Of a DNA stretch of 9,561 bases, positions 1-6,036 are shown piece by piece. Numbering within the stretch: position 1 is the stretch's first letter; each line of letters starts with the position of its first letter. Source of the DNA: Mycobacterium sp. (GTDB taxonomy: Bacteria; Actinomycetota; Actinomycetes; Mycobacteriales; Mycobacteriaceae); the NCBI GenBank assembly GCA_029256565.1, contig JAQSXQ010000035.1, forward strand, positions 1-9,561, given 5' to 3'. The notes below the pieces were generated by a model, which saw only the letters and a program-made list of their open reading frames with translations, searched no databases and had not been told where the DNA came from. A program made the translations under genes and the position numbers.

Positions 1-880
1 TCGTCACGACGGGATGGGCGTAGGCGAACTGCAGCGCTGCTGCCGCGAGCGGAACGCCGTGATCCTGACAGATAGCCGCGATGGCGCCGGCCTTCTGCAG
101 TACCTCGGCAGGCGCGGGGGCGTAATTGAAGCGCGCCCCGGGGACGGGGCCCGTTGCGAGTACGCCGCTGTTGTACACACCACCCAGGACGAGGCCAACG
201 CCGCGTTCCTCGCACATCGGAAGCAGGACATTCAGGGGATCCTGTTCGAGCAAGGTGTAGCGCCCAGCCAGTAGGCAGAGGTCGGCGTCGGTGGCCTTGA
301 TCGCGTCGGTCATCACGTCGGTTTCGTTGACGCCGAAGCCGATCGCCTTCACCACCTTCTGATCGCGAAGCGACTCGAGCGCGGGAAAGGCACCGACGAG
401 AGCCTGGCGAAAGTAGTCGGGCTGCGACGCACCGTGGGTGTACCGGTCGCAGTCGTGGATGAAGAGCGCATCGAAGTGGTCGGTGAGCATTCGCTGCATA
501 CTCTGCTCGACCGCGCGCATCACGCCGTCATAGGTGTAGTCGAACTCCGCAACGAACGGCGGGATGTCCACATACTGACCGTTGACCTTCGGCGCACCGC
601 GGGTTGGCGTGAGCACCCGGCCGACCTTCGTCGAGATCACCAGCTCACTGCGATCCCGTCCGCGGAGTGCGTGGCCGAGCCGATACTCACTGAGGCCATT
701 GCCGTATCCGGGGGCCGTGTCGAAGTACCGGATGCCCTGCCGCCACGACTGCTCCACCATGACCGACGCGGCGTCGTCCGAGAACTCGCCGTTGAAGTTG
801 CCGATCGGGGCGCCCCCGAAGCCCAGCGCAGTGAACGTCAGCCCTGACCTCTCGTGAAATCTGTTGTGGGATGGCTTCAT
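1..880 (-). CDS. Aldo/keto reductase, L-fucose / D-threo-aldose dehydrogenase-like (3' end outside window)
   Basis: NAD(P)H-dependent oxidoreductase of the aldo/keto reductase superfamily, expected to be a cytosolic TIM barrel. I translated the minus strand from the ATG at 880-878 and got 293 uninterrupted codons to the left edge with no stop, so the C-terminal part is missing; family members are usually about 310-340 residues. The start is supported by AGAAGGG six bases upstream. The catalytic tetrad of the family is visible: Asp54 and Tyr59 in FDTAPGYG, Lys85 in STKVGR, and His142 in LFIHDCD. The N-terminal LGFGGAPIGN and the Y-GNGLSEYRLG stretch resemble the branch containing D-threo-aldose 1-dehydrogenase and pyridoxal 4-dehydrogenase. 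The substrate is inferred only to the level of an aldose or small aldehyde/alcohol. The gene is divergent from the small membrane protein gene at 1077. Confidence is high for the family, low for the substrate. Confidence 0.93.
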   Translation of the reverse strand, partial: MKPSHNRFHERSGLTFTALGFGGAPIGNFNGEFSDDAASVMVEQSWRQGIRYFDTAPGYGNGLSEYRLGHALRGRDRSELVISTKVGRVLTPTRGAPKVNGQYVDIPPFVAEFDYTYDGVMRAVEQSMQRMLTDHFDALFIHDCDRYTHGASQPDYFRQALVGAFPALESLRDQKVVKAIGFGVNETDVMTDAIKATDADLCLLAGRYTLLEQDPLNVLLPMCEERGVGLVLGGVYNSGVLATGPVPGARFNYAPAPAEVLQKAGAIAAICQDHGVPLAAAALQFAYAHPVVT

Positions 881-923
881 CGATGACCCTTCTGTCCGCG
901 GACTGCGTCACCTCAGCCTAGGA

Positions 924-938
924 ACGGGGCTTCCCCGT
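924..938. repeat. Short perfect inverted repeat in the AKR / small-ORF divergent gap
   Basis: ACGGGG and CCCCGT form perfect 6-bp arms around a CTT loop. The repeat lies 44 bp upstream of the aldo/keto reductase start. On the minus strand TAGGCT (920-915) is a possible -10 for that gene, which would put the dyad in its -10/-35 spacer, but I see no convincing -35. It could be an operator or chance GC-rich symmetry. Nothing else recognisable lies in the 881-1076 gap apart from the ribosome binding sites. Confidence 0.3.
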
Positions 939-1062
939 GTGCCGACACATTCTGTGCAGCGTCTCCACGCCCGATTGCACACCTAACGGTTCCCCCGCTT
1001 CGTTTCGGCTGTTGGGCAGCGGACAGCGCCCTTTCGTGTCACGGTGTGGGGAATCGCCCCTC

Positions 1063-1070
1063 GAGGAGGA
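1063..1070 (+). promoter_or_regulatory. Strong Shine-Dalgarno deciding the start of the 66-aa ORF
   Basis: GAGGAGGA is followed by six bases and then the ATG at 1077. This is the best ribosome binding site in the window. It selects the ATG at 1077 over the in-frame start at 1044, and it is the main reason to treat this small ORF as translated. Confidence 0.75.
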
Positions 1071-1076
1071 CTCCCG

Positions 1077-1277
1077 ATGACGACTGACGATTCAGCTCAG
1101 CTGGCACTTGCACCCGCACCCGCCAAATGGGGTCGGTGGCTGGCGACGGCGATCGTGGCGTCATCGCTCTTCCTGGCCGCTACGTGGGCGCTGGCCGTGC
1201 ACGGTGACTCCCACGAGTTTCCAGTCGTACCCTCGAGCACATTCGACTCCGCCGTTCACGAGCCGATCGCCCGCTGA
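1077..1277 (+). CDS. Small single-pass membrane protein, 66 aa, unknown function
   Basis: I do not recognise a family. The 66-residue product has a hydrophilic N-terminus (MTTDDSAQ, then an Ala/Pro-rich stretch). One hydrophobic segment follows at about residues 20-41, beginning GRWLATAIVASSLFLAATWA, and then a polar tail of about 25 residues rich in His, Glu, Ser and Pro. There is no lipobox and no Cys. The N-terminus is too polar and long for a simple Sec signal, so a membrane anchor is more likely than secretion. The start is well supported by GAGGAGGA six bases upstream. The stop at 1275-1277 lies only two bases before the -35 of the DoxX promoter, so it may be a separate transcript or the first gene of a DoxX operon. 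The alternative is a spurious ORF, but the strong ribosome binding site argues against that. Confidence 0.6.
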   Translation: MTTDDSAQLALAPAPAKWGRWLATAIVASSLFLAATWALAVHGDSHEFPVVPSSTFDSAVHEPIAR

Positions 1278-1279
1278 CC

Positions 1280-1310
1280 TTGACCTGAAGTCTTCTTCAG
1301 GTTCTACCGT
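1280..1310 (+). promoter_or_regulatory. MerR-type promoter of the DoxX gene (19-bp spacer)
   Basis: TTGACC at 1280-1285 is a near-consensus -35 and TACCGT at 1305-1310 a TAnnnT -10. They are separated by 19 bp, longer than the usual 17. MerR-family activators typically work at promoters with 19-20 bp spacers, underwinding the DNA to realign the two boxes, and a perfect dyad fills this spacer. Transcription would start near 1317, about two bases before the DoxX ATG at 1319, giving a leaderless or nearly leaderless mRNA. This fits the absence of a Shine-Dalgarno before that ATG. The cognate regulator is not in the window. Confidence 0.72.
1283..1302. promoter_or_regulatory. Perfect 8-bp inverted repeat: candidate MerR/SoxR-like operator
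   Basis: The arms are ACCTGAAG (1283-1290) and CTTCAGGT (1295-1302) around a 4-bp spacer TCTT. All eight pairs match. The length, the 4-bp spacer and the position between -35 and -10 match the SoxR box, whose arms are CCTCAAG and CTTGAGG; here one symmetric base differs (C to G in the left arm). I infer binding by a MerR-family protein. Whether it is a redox sensor like SoxR or another member cannot be decided from the site. Confidence 0.7.
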
Positions 1311-1318
1311 GTCCATTC

Positions 1319-1852
1319 ATGAACATCACCGACTCGAGAATCACCACGGGAACTCCTGGTCGCCTCTCGGCGGCCGACTTCGGACTCCTACTCCTGCGTG
1401 TCGTATTCGGCGGACTACTGGCGGCAGTCGGTCTGCAGAAGCTGTTCGGCTGGTTCGGCGGGCAAGGTCTCGCGGCGACCGGTTCGATGTTCGAGCAGAT
1501 CGGTTACAGCCCTGGGGCTTTCTTCGCGGCAGTGGCCGGAGCGCTCGAAACGTTGGGCGGGCTCTTGCTGCTACTGGGACTGTTCACCCCCTTGGCGTGC
1601 TCGATCGTCATCGGGGTCATGATCAACGCCGTATACGTGACCTGGTCGGGCGGGCTGTTCGGTCAAGGTGGATATCAGACGGCGTTGCTGTACGCGACGG
1701 CCGCGGCCGTGATCGCCTGCACCGGTGCGGGAGTATTCGCGCTGGACCACGGCCGCCCTTGGCAGCGCGACGGCGCGACGTGGGCAGCGGCCAGCATCCT
1801 GACCGGCGTGGTCGCCGCCGCCGGCGTCCTGCTCCTCAGAGCGCTGATGTAG
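1319..1852 (+). CDS. DoxX family integral membrane protein
   Basis: A 177-residue membrane protein of the DoxX family, named for the small subunit of the archaeal terminal quinol oxidase. Actinobacterial members have been tied to redox and thiol-stress functions, including a membrane oxidoreductase complex with SodA and SseA in M. tuberculosis. Hydrophobic segments lie at about residues 21-41, 66-90, 93-112, 121-142 and 155-175. The family signature is the first helix followed by GLQKLFGWFGGQGL, then a helix with ALETLGGLLLLLGLFTPLA. There is no Shine-Dalgarno before the ATG. The MerR-type promoter immediately upstream predicts a leaderless transcript, so I keep this start. A GC-rich hairpin follows the stop directly. 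The operator suggests induction by a small-molecule or redox signal. The specific function of this copy is unknown. Confidence 0.9.
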   Translation: MNITDSRITTGTPGRLSAADFGLLLLRVVFGGLLAAVGLQKLFGWFGGQGLAATGSMFEQIGYSPGAFFAAVAGALETLGGLLLLLGLFTPLACSIVIGVMINAVYVTWSGGLFGQGGYQTALLYATAAAVIACTGAGVFALDHGRPWQRDGATWAAASILTGVVAAAGVLLLRALM

Positions 1853-1854
1853 CG

Positions 1855-1870
1855 GCCGCCCGTCGGCGGC
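1855..1870 (+). terminator. GC-rich hairpin just after the DoxX stop, possible terminator
   Basis: GCCGCC and GGCGGC form a perfect 6-bp stem with a CGTC loop, beginning two bases after the DoxX stop codon. There is no T-run downstream, so it is not a classical intrinsic terminator. U-poor hairpins have been proposed as terminators in actinobacteria. It could instead be chance symmetry in GC-rich DNA. Confidence 0.35.
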
Positions 1871-1988
1871 GCGAACCGTTGGCGTGCGCGACACCTGCCG
1901 GTGGCACGTTCCCTCATCGCCGTTCACCGTCGCGTCGTCCGAACGCCGCATGCTGGCCCGCATGGCTCCTCCCGATCACCGACCGACG

Positions 1989-3566
1989 ATGCCGCGCCGC
2001 ACCATTCTGCGAGCGTCCCTGGCCGGCGCATTGCTCGTCCCCGCGGCCGCGGCCCTGCAAGCCTGCGGCACCTCGGGCACCGGCGCGTCGCCGACCAGCA
2101 CCGGCTTGATCGCCAGCCGCCCTCGCCTGACGCACGGTGTCGCCACCGGTGATCCTCGGGCCGACGGCGCGTTGGTGTGGGCACGCTCCGACTCCCCCGC
2201 CCGAATGATCGTGGAAACATCTGCCACAGAATCATTCTCGAATCCGAACCGGATCACCGGACCGGCACTGACCCCGGCGACCGACGGCACCGGGCGGATG
2301 CGGATCACCGGCCTGGAGCCGGGGCAGACGGTGCACTACCGGGTTACCCTGGAGGCCGAGGACGGTGCCACGTCCGAGCCCGCGGTCGGCGTCTTCAACA
2401 CCGTCCCGACGCAACCTCGGGACGTCACGTTCGTCTGGTCCGGCGACGTGGTCGGTCAGGGCTGGGGCATCAACCGCCAGGGAGGAATGTCTATCTTCGG
2501 CGCCATGGCGGACCGTCGACCGGATTTCTTCATCCACTCCGGGGACGCCATCTACGCCGACGGCCCGGTACCCGAGACGCAGAAGCAGAACGACGGCGCG
2601 ACCTATGCCAACGTAACGTCACCGGCCAAGGCCCACGTCGCCGAAACGCTCGACGACTTCCGCGGCAACTACGCCTACAACCTCACCGACGAGCACTACC
2701 GTCGCTTCAACGCCACGGTCCCACAACTAATTCAGTGGGATGACCACGAAGTCGTGAACAACTGGTTCCCTGGCGAGTCGCTCGCCGGTCAGAACCGCAA
2801 GGGGTACACGAAGACCGACGTCGACGAACTCGCCGGCTACGCGTTTCAGGCATGGCGGGAGTGGCAACCCATCGAGCCGTCCGAAGCCGTCGACGGCCGG
2901 CTGCATCGCAAGATCTCCTACGGTCCGCTGCTCGACGTCTTCGTCCTCGACATGCGCTCGTACAAGAACCCAAATCCTCAGGCGTGGGCCCAGTCCGACG
3001 ACGCCGGGGTGCTGGGGCGAGCCCAAACGCAGTGGCTCATCGACGGCCTGCAGCAGTCGACGGCAGTTTGGAAGGTGGTGGCCAACGACCTGCCGATCAG
3101 CATCGTGGTGCCGGACGCGTCCACCGATCCGGCCGACGGTCCGAAGTCCATGGAGGCCGTCGCGCAAGGCGAGAACGGGCGGCCACTGGGCCGGGAGATC
3201 GCATTCTCCCGCATTCTGTCCGAGACCAAGGAGGTGCGAAACGTCGTGTACCTCACCGCCGACGTGCACTACACCGCGGCGATCTCCTACCACCCCGAGC
3301 AGGCCGGCTTCACCGACTTCACGCCGTTCTGGGAGTTCGTCTCCGGCCCCTTGAACGCGGGGGCGTTCCCGCAGAGTCCGCTCGACGGCACTTTCGGCGC
3401 ACGCTACGAGTTCGTGCACGCGCCGGAGGAGAAGGACACCTCCCCCGCTCAGGGATTCCAGCACTTCGGGCAGGTCGCCATCGACTCGGACTCCAGAGTG
3501 ATGACTGTCGACCTGTGTGATGCGTCCGGGAAGTCGTTGTACGCCAAGCAGTTGCCGCCGGCATAG
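1989..3566 (+). CDS. phoD: Alkaline phosphatase / phosphodiesterase of the PhoD family, Tat-type lipoprotein
   Basis: A 525-residue metallophosphoesterase expected to hydrolyse phosphodiesters or phosphomonoesters outside the membrane, releasing phosphate. The N-terminus MPRRTILRAS carries a twin arginine (residues 3-4), then a hydrophobic stretch and the lipobox LQAC with Cys26, so Tat export and lipid anchoring are likely. A PhoD_N beta-sandwich domain follows (about 45-140, starting THGVATGDPRADGALVWAR). The catalytic domain shows metal-site motifs: Asp153 in WSGDVVG, Asp186 in SGDAIYAD, WDDHE at 250-254, and ADVHYTA with Asp425 and His427. EFVSGPLNAGAF is also typical. The start is uncertain: the frame is open to a GTG at 1884, with ATGs at 1950 and 1962. 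No candidate has a clear ribosome binding site. I chose 1989 because codon use becomes typical there and the Tat n-region is then short. It ends six bases from the convergent TetR gene. No Pho box was recognised upstream. Confidence 0.9.
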   Translation: MPRRTILRASLAGALLVPAAAALQACGTSGTGASPTSTGLIASRPRLTHGVATGDPRADGALVWARSDSPARMIVETSATESFSNPNRITGPALTPATDGTGRMRITGLEPGQTVHYRVTLEAEDGATSEPAVGVFNTVPTQPRDVTFVWSGDVVGQGWGINRQGGMSIFGAMADRRPDFFIHSGDAIYADGPVPETQKQNDGATYANVTSPAKAHVAETLDDFRGNYAYNLTDEHYRRFNATVPQLIQWDDHEVVNNWFPGESLAGQNRKGYTKTDVDELAGYAFQAWREWQPIEPSEAVDGRLHRKISYGPLLDVFVLDMRSYKNPNPQAWAQSDDAGVLGRAQTQWLIDGLQQSTAVWKVVANDLPISIVVPDASTDPADGPKSMEAVAQGENGRPLGREIAFSRILSETKEVRNVVYLTADVHYTAAISYHPEQAGFTDFTPFWEFVSGPLNAGAFPQSPLDGTFGARYEFVHAPEEKDTSPAQGFQHFGQVAIDSDSRVMTVDLCDASGKSLYAKQLPPA

Positions 3567-3572
3567 CCGGGC

Positions 3573-4190
3573 CTACTGTGTCGACGCCGTCGCCCGTGCG
3601 ATGAGCGCCCGGCACACGTGCTCCTCGTCGGCGAACCACGGAAACCCGGGCGAACTCGCACGCAGCGTCACGTAACCGTGCAACGACGCCCAGAGCAGTG
3701 CGGCATCCTCCGCCGCGGATCCCTCTGTCCCGTCGCGAGACTGGGCAACCGCCTCGACGAGGAGGTCGAACGCTTCGGCACCCTTCGGGTACATGAGCCC
3801 GTTGCCGTCGTCCGAGAGCTTCCGCGTCCGCGCCAACCTCCTGCGTCGCTCGAAGAGCGTGAGATACCGCTCCGGCTGCTCGACACCGAAACGTATGTAG
3901 GTCAGACAAACCGCGAAGAGGCGCTCAGCCGGAGGCGAATCGTCGCGGGCCTGCCGCAGCATCGCCGACAGCTGTTCGAACGTCTGCTGCACCAGTGCGT
4001 CGACGATCGCCTCGCCGTCGGCGAAGTGCGCATAGATCGACGGCGCAGAGACTCCAACTTCGCGGGCCACTGCACGCAGGCTCACGTCGTCCTCGCTGCC
4101 GGTGCGTTCGAGGATGCGCTGAGCGCCTGCGAGCAGGTCGTCGCGCAGCTTGCCACCCTCGCCACGGGCGTTGCGCTGACGTGTCGTCAC
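3573..4190 (-). CDS. TetR-family regulator with WHG-type C-terminal domain
   Basis: A 205-residue one-component repressor. The N-terminal helix-turn-helix lies at about residues 37-56 (VSLRAVAREVGVSAPSIYAH). The C-terminal ligand and dimer domain shows YIRFGVEQPERYLTLF (98-113) and W-ASL-HG at Trp167, His171 and Gly172, the residues that name the WHG domain. I moved the start from the ATG at 4226 to a GTG at 4190-4188 because GGAAGGG sits exactly five bases before that GTG and the ATG has no such site. The N-terminus then reads VTTRQRNARGEGGKLRDDLL, a normal TetR lead-in. The gene is divergent from the DUF2306-CPBP operon, with an AT-rich repeat region between, so it probably represses that operon and itself. 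The effector is unknown. Confidence 0.9.
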   Translation of the reverse strand: MTTRQRNARGEGGKLRDDLLAGAQRILERTGSEDDVSLRAVAREVGVSAPSIYAHFADGEAIVDALVQQTFEQLSAMLRQARDDSPPAERLFAVCLTYIRFGVEQPERYLTLFERRRRLARTRKLSDDGNGLMYPKGAEAFDLLVEAVAQSRDGTEGSAAEDAALLWASLHGYVTLRASSPGFPWFADEEHVCRALIARATASTQ

Positions 4191-4195
4191 TCGAA

Positions 4196-4202
4196 CCCTT
4201 CC
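4196..4202 (-). promoter_or_regulatory. Shine-Dalgarno setting a GTG start for the TetR gene
   Basis: On the minus strand GGAAGGG is followed by TTCGA and then GTG (4190-4188). The five-base spacing is ideal, which favours this GTG over the upstream ATG at 4226 that would give a 12-residue extension. Confidence 0.7.
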
Positions 4203-4254
4203 GTCTAGGTAAACGGGTGTGAGCATACGCCCGCATGGGTGTCGGATCCATAGG

Positions 4255-4285
4255 TTGACGGATGTGTACTTACAGCTGTTAACTT
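4255..4285 (+). promoter_or_regulatory. Candidate promoter of the DUF2306-CPBP operon
   Basis: TTGACG (4255-4260) is a good -35. With a 19-bp spacer TAACTT (4280-4285) fits TAnnnT as -10; with 18 bp the box would be TTAACT, which is weaker. The transcript would have a leader of about 85 nt before the ATG at 4379. The -10 lies inside the TTAAC repeat tract, where a bound TetR would block RNA polymerase. The choice of -10 is uncertain. Confidence 0.45.
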
Positions 4286-4290
4286 AACTT
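4264..4290. promoter_or_regulatory. AT-rich tract with TTAAC repeats, candidate TetR operator
   Basis: This stretch stands out from the GC-rich surroundings. It contains the 8-bp palindrome ACAGCTGT (4272-4279), imperfectly flanked by ACTTA on the left and TAACT on the right. Overlapping it is GTTAA-C-TTAAC (4278-4288), with perfect 5-bp arms. TTAACTTAACTT is also a short tandem repeat. It lies between divergent TetR and DUF2306 genes and overlaps the probable -10, the expected place for an autoregulated TetR operator. Which of the overlapping symmetries is bound is not clear. Confidence 0.45.
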
Positions 4291-4378
4291 GTTCGCCGGC
4301 GCCGTCCTGCTCTTCCAGCTGGCGGCTGCGCCACTACGACGCCGCGCGCCCACCACCATCCAGCCGGAGGACCGTTCG

Positions 4379-5143
4379 ATGACCACCCACGCACCCGCAC
4401 CCGCCCCGCGCCGCAGGCCCTTCCGGAGTGCCCCATGGCTGGCGCTACTTCTGACGTCGGTGGCGGTGGCGGTGTACTTCCCCAGCCAGTACGTCACCGA
4501 CAGCCTCGCGGCGCTCGCCCAGAACGACACCGGTCTCGCCAGCACGTACGCCACCCGCCCCACGCTGGTCCAAGTCGCCTTCTACGTGCACATCGTCTTC
4601 GCCGGCTTGGCGCTGTTGATAGGCGGTTTCCAGTTCTCGCGCAGGGTTCGGCGATACCGACGCGCTCACCGCTGGATCGGGAGGACGTACGTCGCCTCCG
4701 TCTTCGTCGGTGGAGCGTCGGCCTTCGTGATGGCCTTCTTCAGCTCGGCGGCGTTCGTCGGATTCTTCGGCTTCGGCACGCTCGCCGTCCTGTGGGTGTG
4801 GACGACCTACCGCGGCTATCGGAGCGCCCGAGACGGGGACTTCGCCGAGCATCAGGCCTGGATGATCCGCAGCTTCTCGCTGACCTACGCGGCACCCACC
4901 CTGCGGTTGTGGCTGATCGTCCTGACCGTGGTGCAACTGCCGTTCGGCCTGGACGAGGCGGTGGTGGCCGCGAACGCCTACGCGCCGGTGGCCTTCCTGT
5001 GCTGGCTCCCGAACATCGTTGTCGCCGAGATCATCATTCGTCGTCGAGGACTACCCTCACTCATCCGTACGATGCCGGAGAGGCCGGCAGGCGTCGTCCT
5101 AGCGCCCGCGGCCGGGCGCATCGCCGGCGAGAGGACACCATGA
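4379..5143 (+). CDS. DUF2306 family multi-pass membrane protein
   Basis: A 254-residue membrane protein of the DUF2306 family, whose biochemical role is not established. A basic, Pro-rich N-terminus precedes a first helix (about 18-33). Further hydrophobic segments lie at about 65-86, 104-122, 124-142, 166-188 and 200-220. Conserved family features are FYVHIVFAGLALLIGGFQ with His71, then RAHRWIGRTYV with His97, and HQAWMIRSF with His158. Paired histidines at helix ends suggest a metal or heme site, but that is inference. The ATG at 4379 has GGAGG eight bases upstream. The frame is open back to a TTG at 4289, rejected for lack of a ribosome binding site. Its stop overlaps the start of the protease gene as ATGA, so the two are translationally coupled. 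Probably controlled by the divergent TetR. Confidence 0.87.
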   Translation: MTTHAPAPAPRRRPFRSAPWLALLLTSVAVAVYFPSQYVTDSLAALAQNDTGLASTYATRPTLVQVAFYVHIVFAGLALLIGGFQFSRRVRRYRRAHRWIGRTYVASVFVGGASAFVMAFFSSAAFVGFFGFGTLAVLWVWTTYRGYRSARDGDFAEHQAWMIRSFSLTYAAPTLRLWLIVLTVVQLPFGLDEAVVAANAYAPVAFLCWLPNIVVAEIIIRRRGLPSLIRTMPERPAGVVLAPAAGRIAGERTP

Positions 5144-6036
5144 CCGGGCTCGACACCGATCCGGCCGCACCTACGTCGCTGGGCTTCATCCGGAGCCATC
5201 CACTGGTGACCTTCTTCGTCATGGCGAGCGCATTGAGCTGGCTCGCCTGGACGCCCTACATCCTGTCCTCGAACGGACTCGGCGTGTGGGACTACCGATT
5301 CCCGGAGATCCTGGGCACCTCGCAGATAGCCGGATTGCTTCCCGGGCTCTACCTCGGTCCGATCACCTCGGCCTTCGTGGTGACGGCGCTCGCAGACGGC
5401 CGCCCAGGGTTACGACGCTGGTTCGGTCGACTCGGACGGTGGCGTGTCGCCCGACGTTGGTACGCGTTGGCACTACTCGGAGTCCCCGCGGCCATGTTGG
5501 TGGCCGGCGCCGCGTTCTCAGGCGGCGACATGCGGGCACCGACGTTCCTTGCCTTGGCCGCTTACCTGCCAGGGCTCGTCCTTCAGATGCTCACGACGGG
5601 AATCGGTGAGGAACCCGGCTGGCGCGACTTCGCGCTTCCGCGGCTGCAGAGTCAATTGGGTCCGCTGCGGGCGGTTTTCGTCCTCGGCCCGCTCTGGGGG
5701 ATCTGGCATCTGCCCTTGTTCCTCACGGACTGGGGCGGCTGGCCGAACGCACACTGGTCGCGACCGCTGGTGTTCCTCGTGTTCTGCGTCGCCTTCAGCG
5801 TCGTGCTGTCCTGGGTGTTCAACCGCACGGGTGAGAGCTTGCCGATAGCGATGCTGATGCACGTCAGCGTGAACAACTTCGCGTCGATCCTTTGGGCCGA
5901 CGTCTTCCCGTCACTGGATGCCGAGCGGGCGATGGTGGCGATGACGACGCTGACCGTGATCGCCGCTGCCGTCGTGCTCCTGGGCACGCGCGGCAGGCTC
6001 GGTTACGGCGGGGAGCAGGCACCTCGGCCCTGCTAG
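5140..6036 (+). CDS. CPBP (CAAX/Abi) family intramembrane metalloprotease
   Basis: A 298-residue multi-pass protein of the CPBP family, glutamate-type intramembrane proteases related to the eukaryotic CAAX protease Rce1 and to bacteriocin-immunity proteins. All catalytic motifs are present: EEPGWRDF with Glu157, Glu158 and Arg162; WGIWHLPLF with His190; and MHVSVNNF with His241 and Asn245. Hydrophobic segments lie at about 22-42, 60-82, 107-126, 135-155, 176-190, 208-227 and 260-281. The start ATG overlaps the upstream stop (ATGA), and GAGAGGA lies about five bases before it. Coupling to a DUF2306 protein suggests they act on the same membrane process, but the substrate is unknown. Bacterial members have been implicated in bacteriocin self-immunity and membrane-protein processing; nothing here identifies a bacteriocin. 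The stop shares a CTAG with the convergent TetR gene. Confidence 0.92.
   Translation: MTGLDTDPAAPTSLGFIRSHPLVTFFVMASALSWLAWTPYILSSNGLGVWDYRFPEILGTSQIAGLLPGLYLGPITSAFVVTALADGRPGLRRWFGRLGRWRVARRWYALALLGVPAAMLVAGAAFSGGDMRAPTFLALAAYLPGLVLQMLTTGIGEEPGWRDFALPRLQSQLGPLRAVFVLGPLWGIWHLPLFLTDWGGWPNAHWSRPLVFLVFCVAFSVVLSWVFNRTGESLPIAMLMHVSVNNFASILWADVFPSLDAERAMVAMTTLTVIAAAVVLLGTRGRLGYGGEQAPRPC

Noticed and set aside
434..847. Plus-strand open frames under the aldo/keto reductase
   Set aside because: Translation of the minus strand gives an intact AKR with the full catalytic tetrad, so the plus-strand frames are shadows.
1108..2109. A 333-codon open frame over the small ORF, DoxX and the start of phoD
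   Set aside because: It is out of frame with three supported genes and encodes an Arg/Pro-rich product without recognisable motifs. No ribosome binding site precedes it.
2727..3464. A 245-codon minus-strand frame antisense to phoD
   Set aside because: It lies wholly inside the PhoD catalytic domain and has no family signature; mirror of a strongly coding frame.
3564..3575. Possible bidirectional terminator between phoD and the first TetR gene
   Set aside because: Only six bases separate the two stop codons and no stem-loop is visible across them.
4289..4378. An upstream TTG start adding 30 residues, some hydrophobic, to the DUF2306 protein
   Set aside because: No ribosome binding site precedes the TTG, which lies within the likely promoter/operator, while the ATG at 4379 has GGAGG at suitable spacing.
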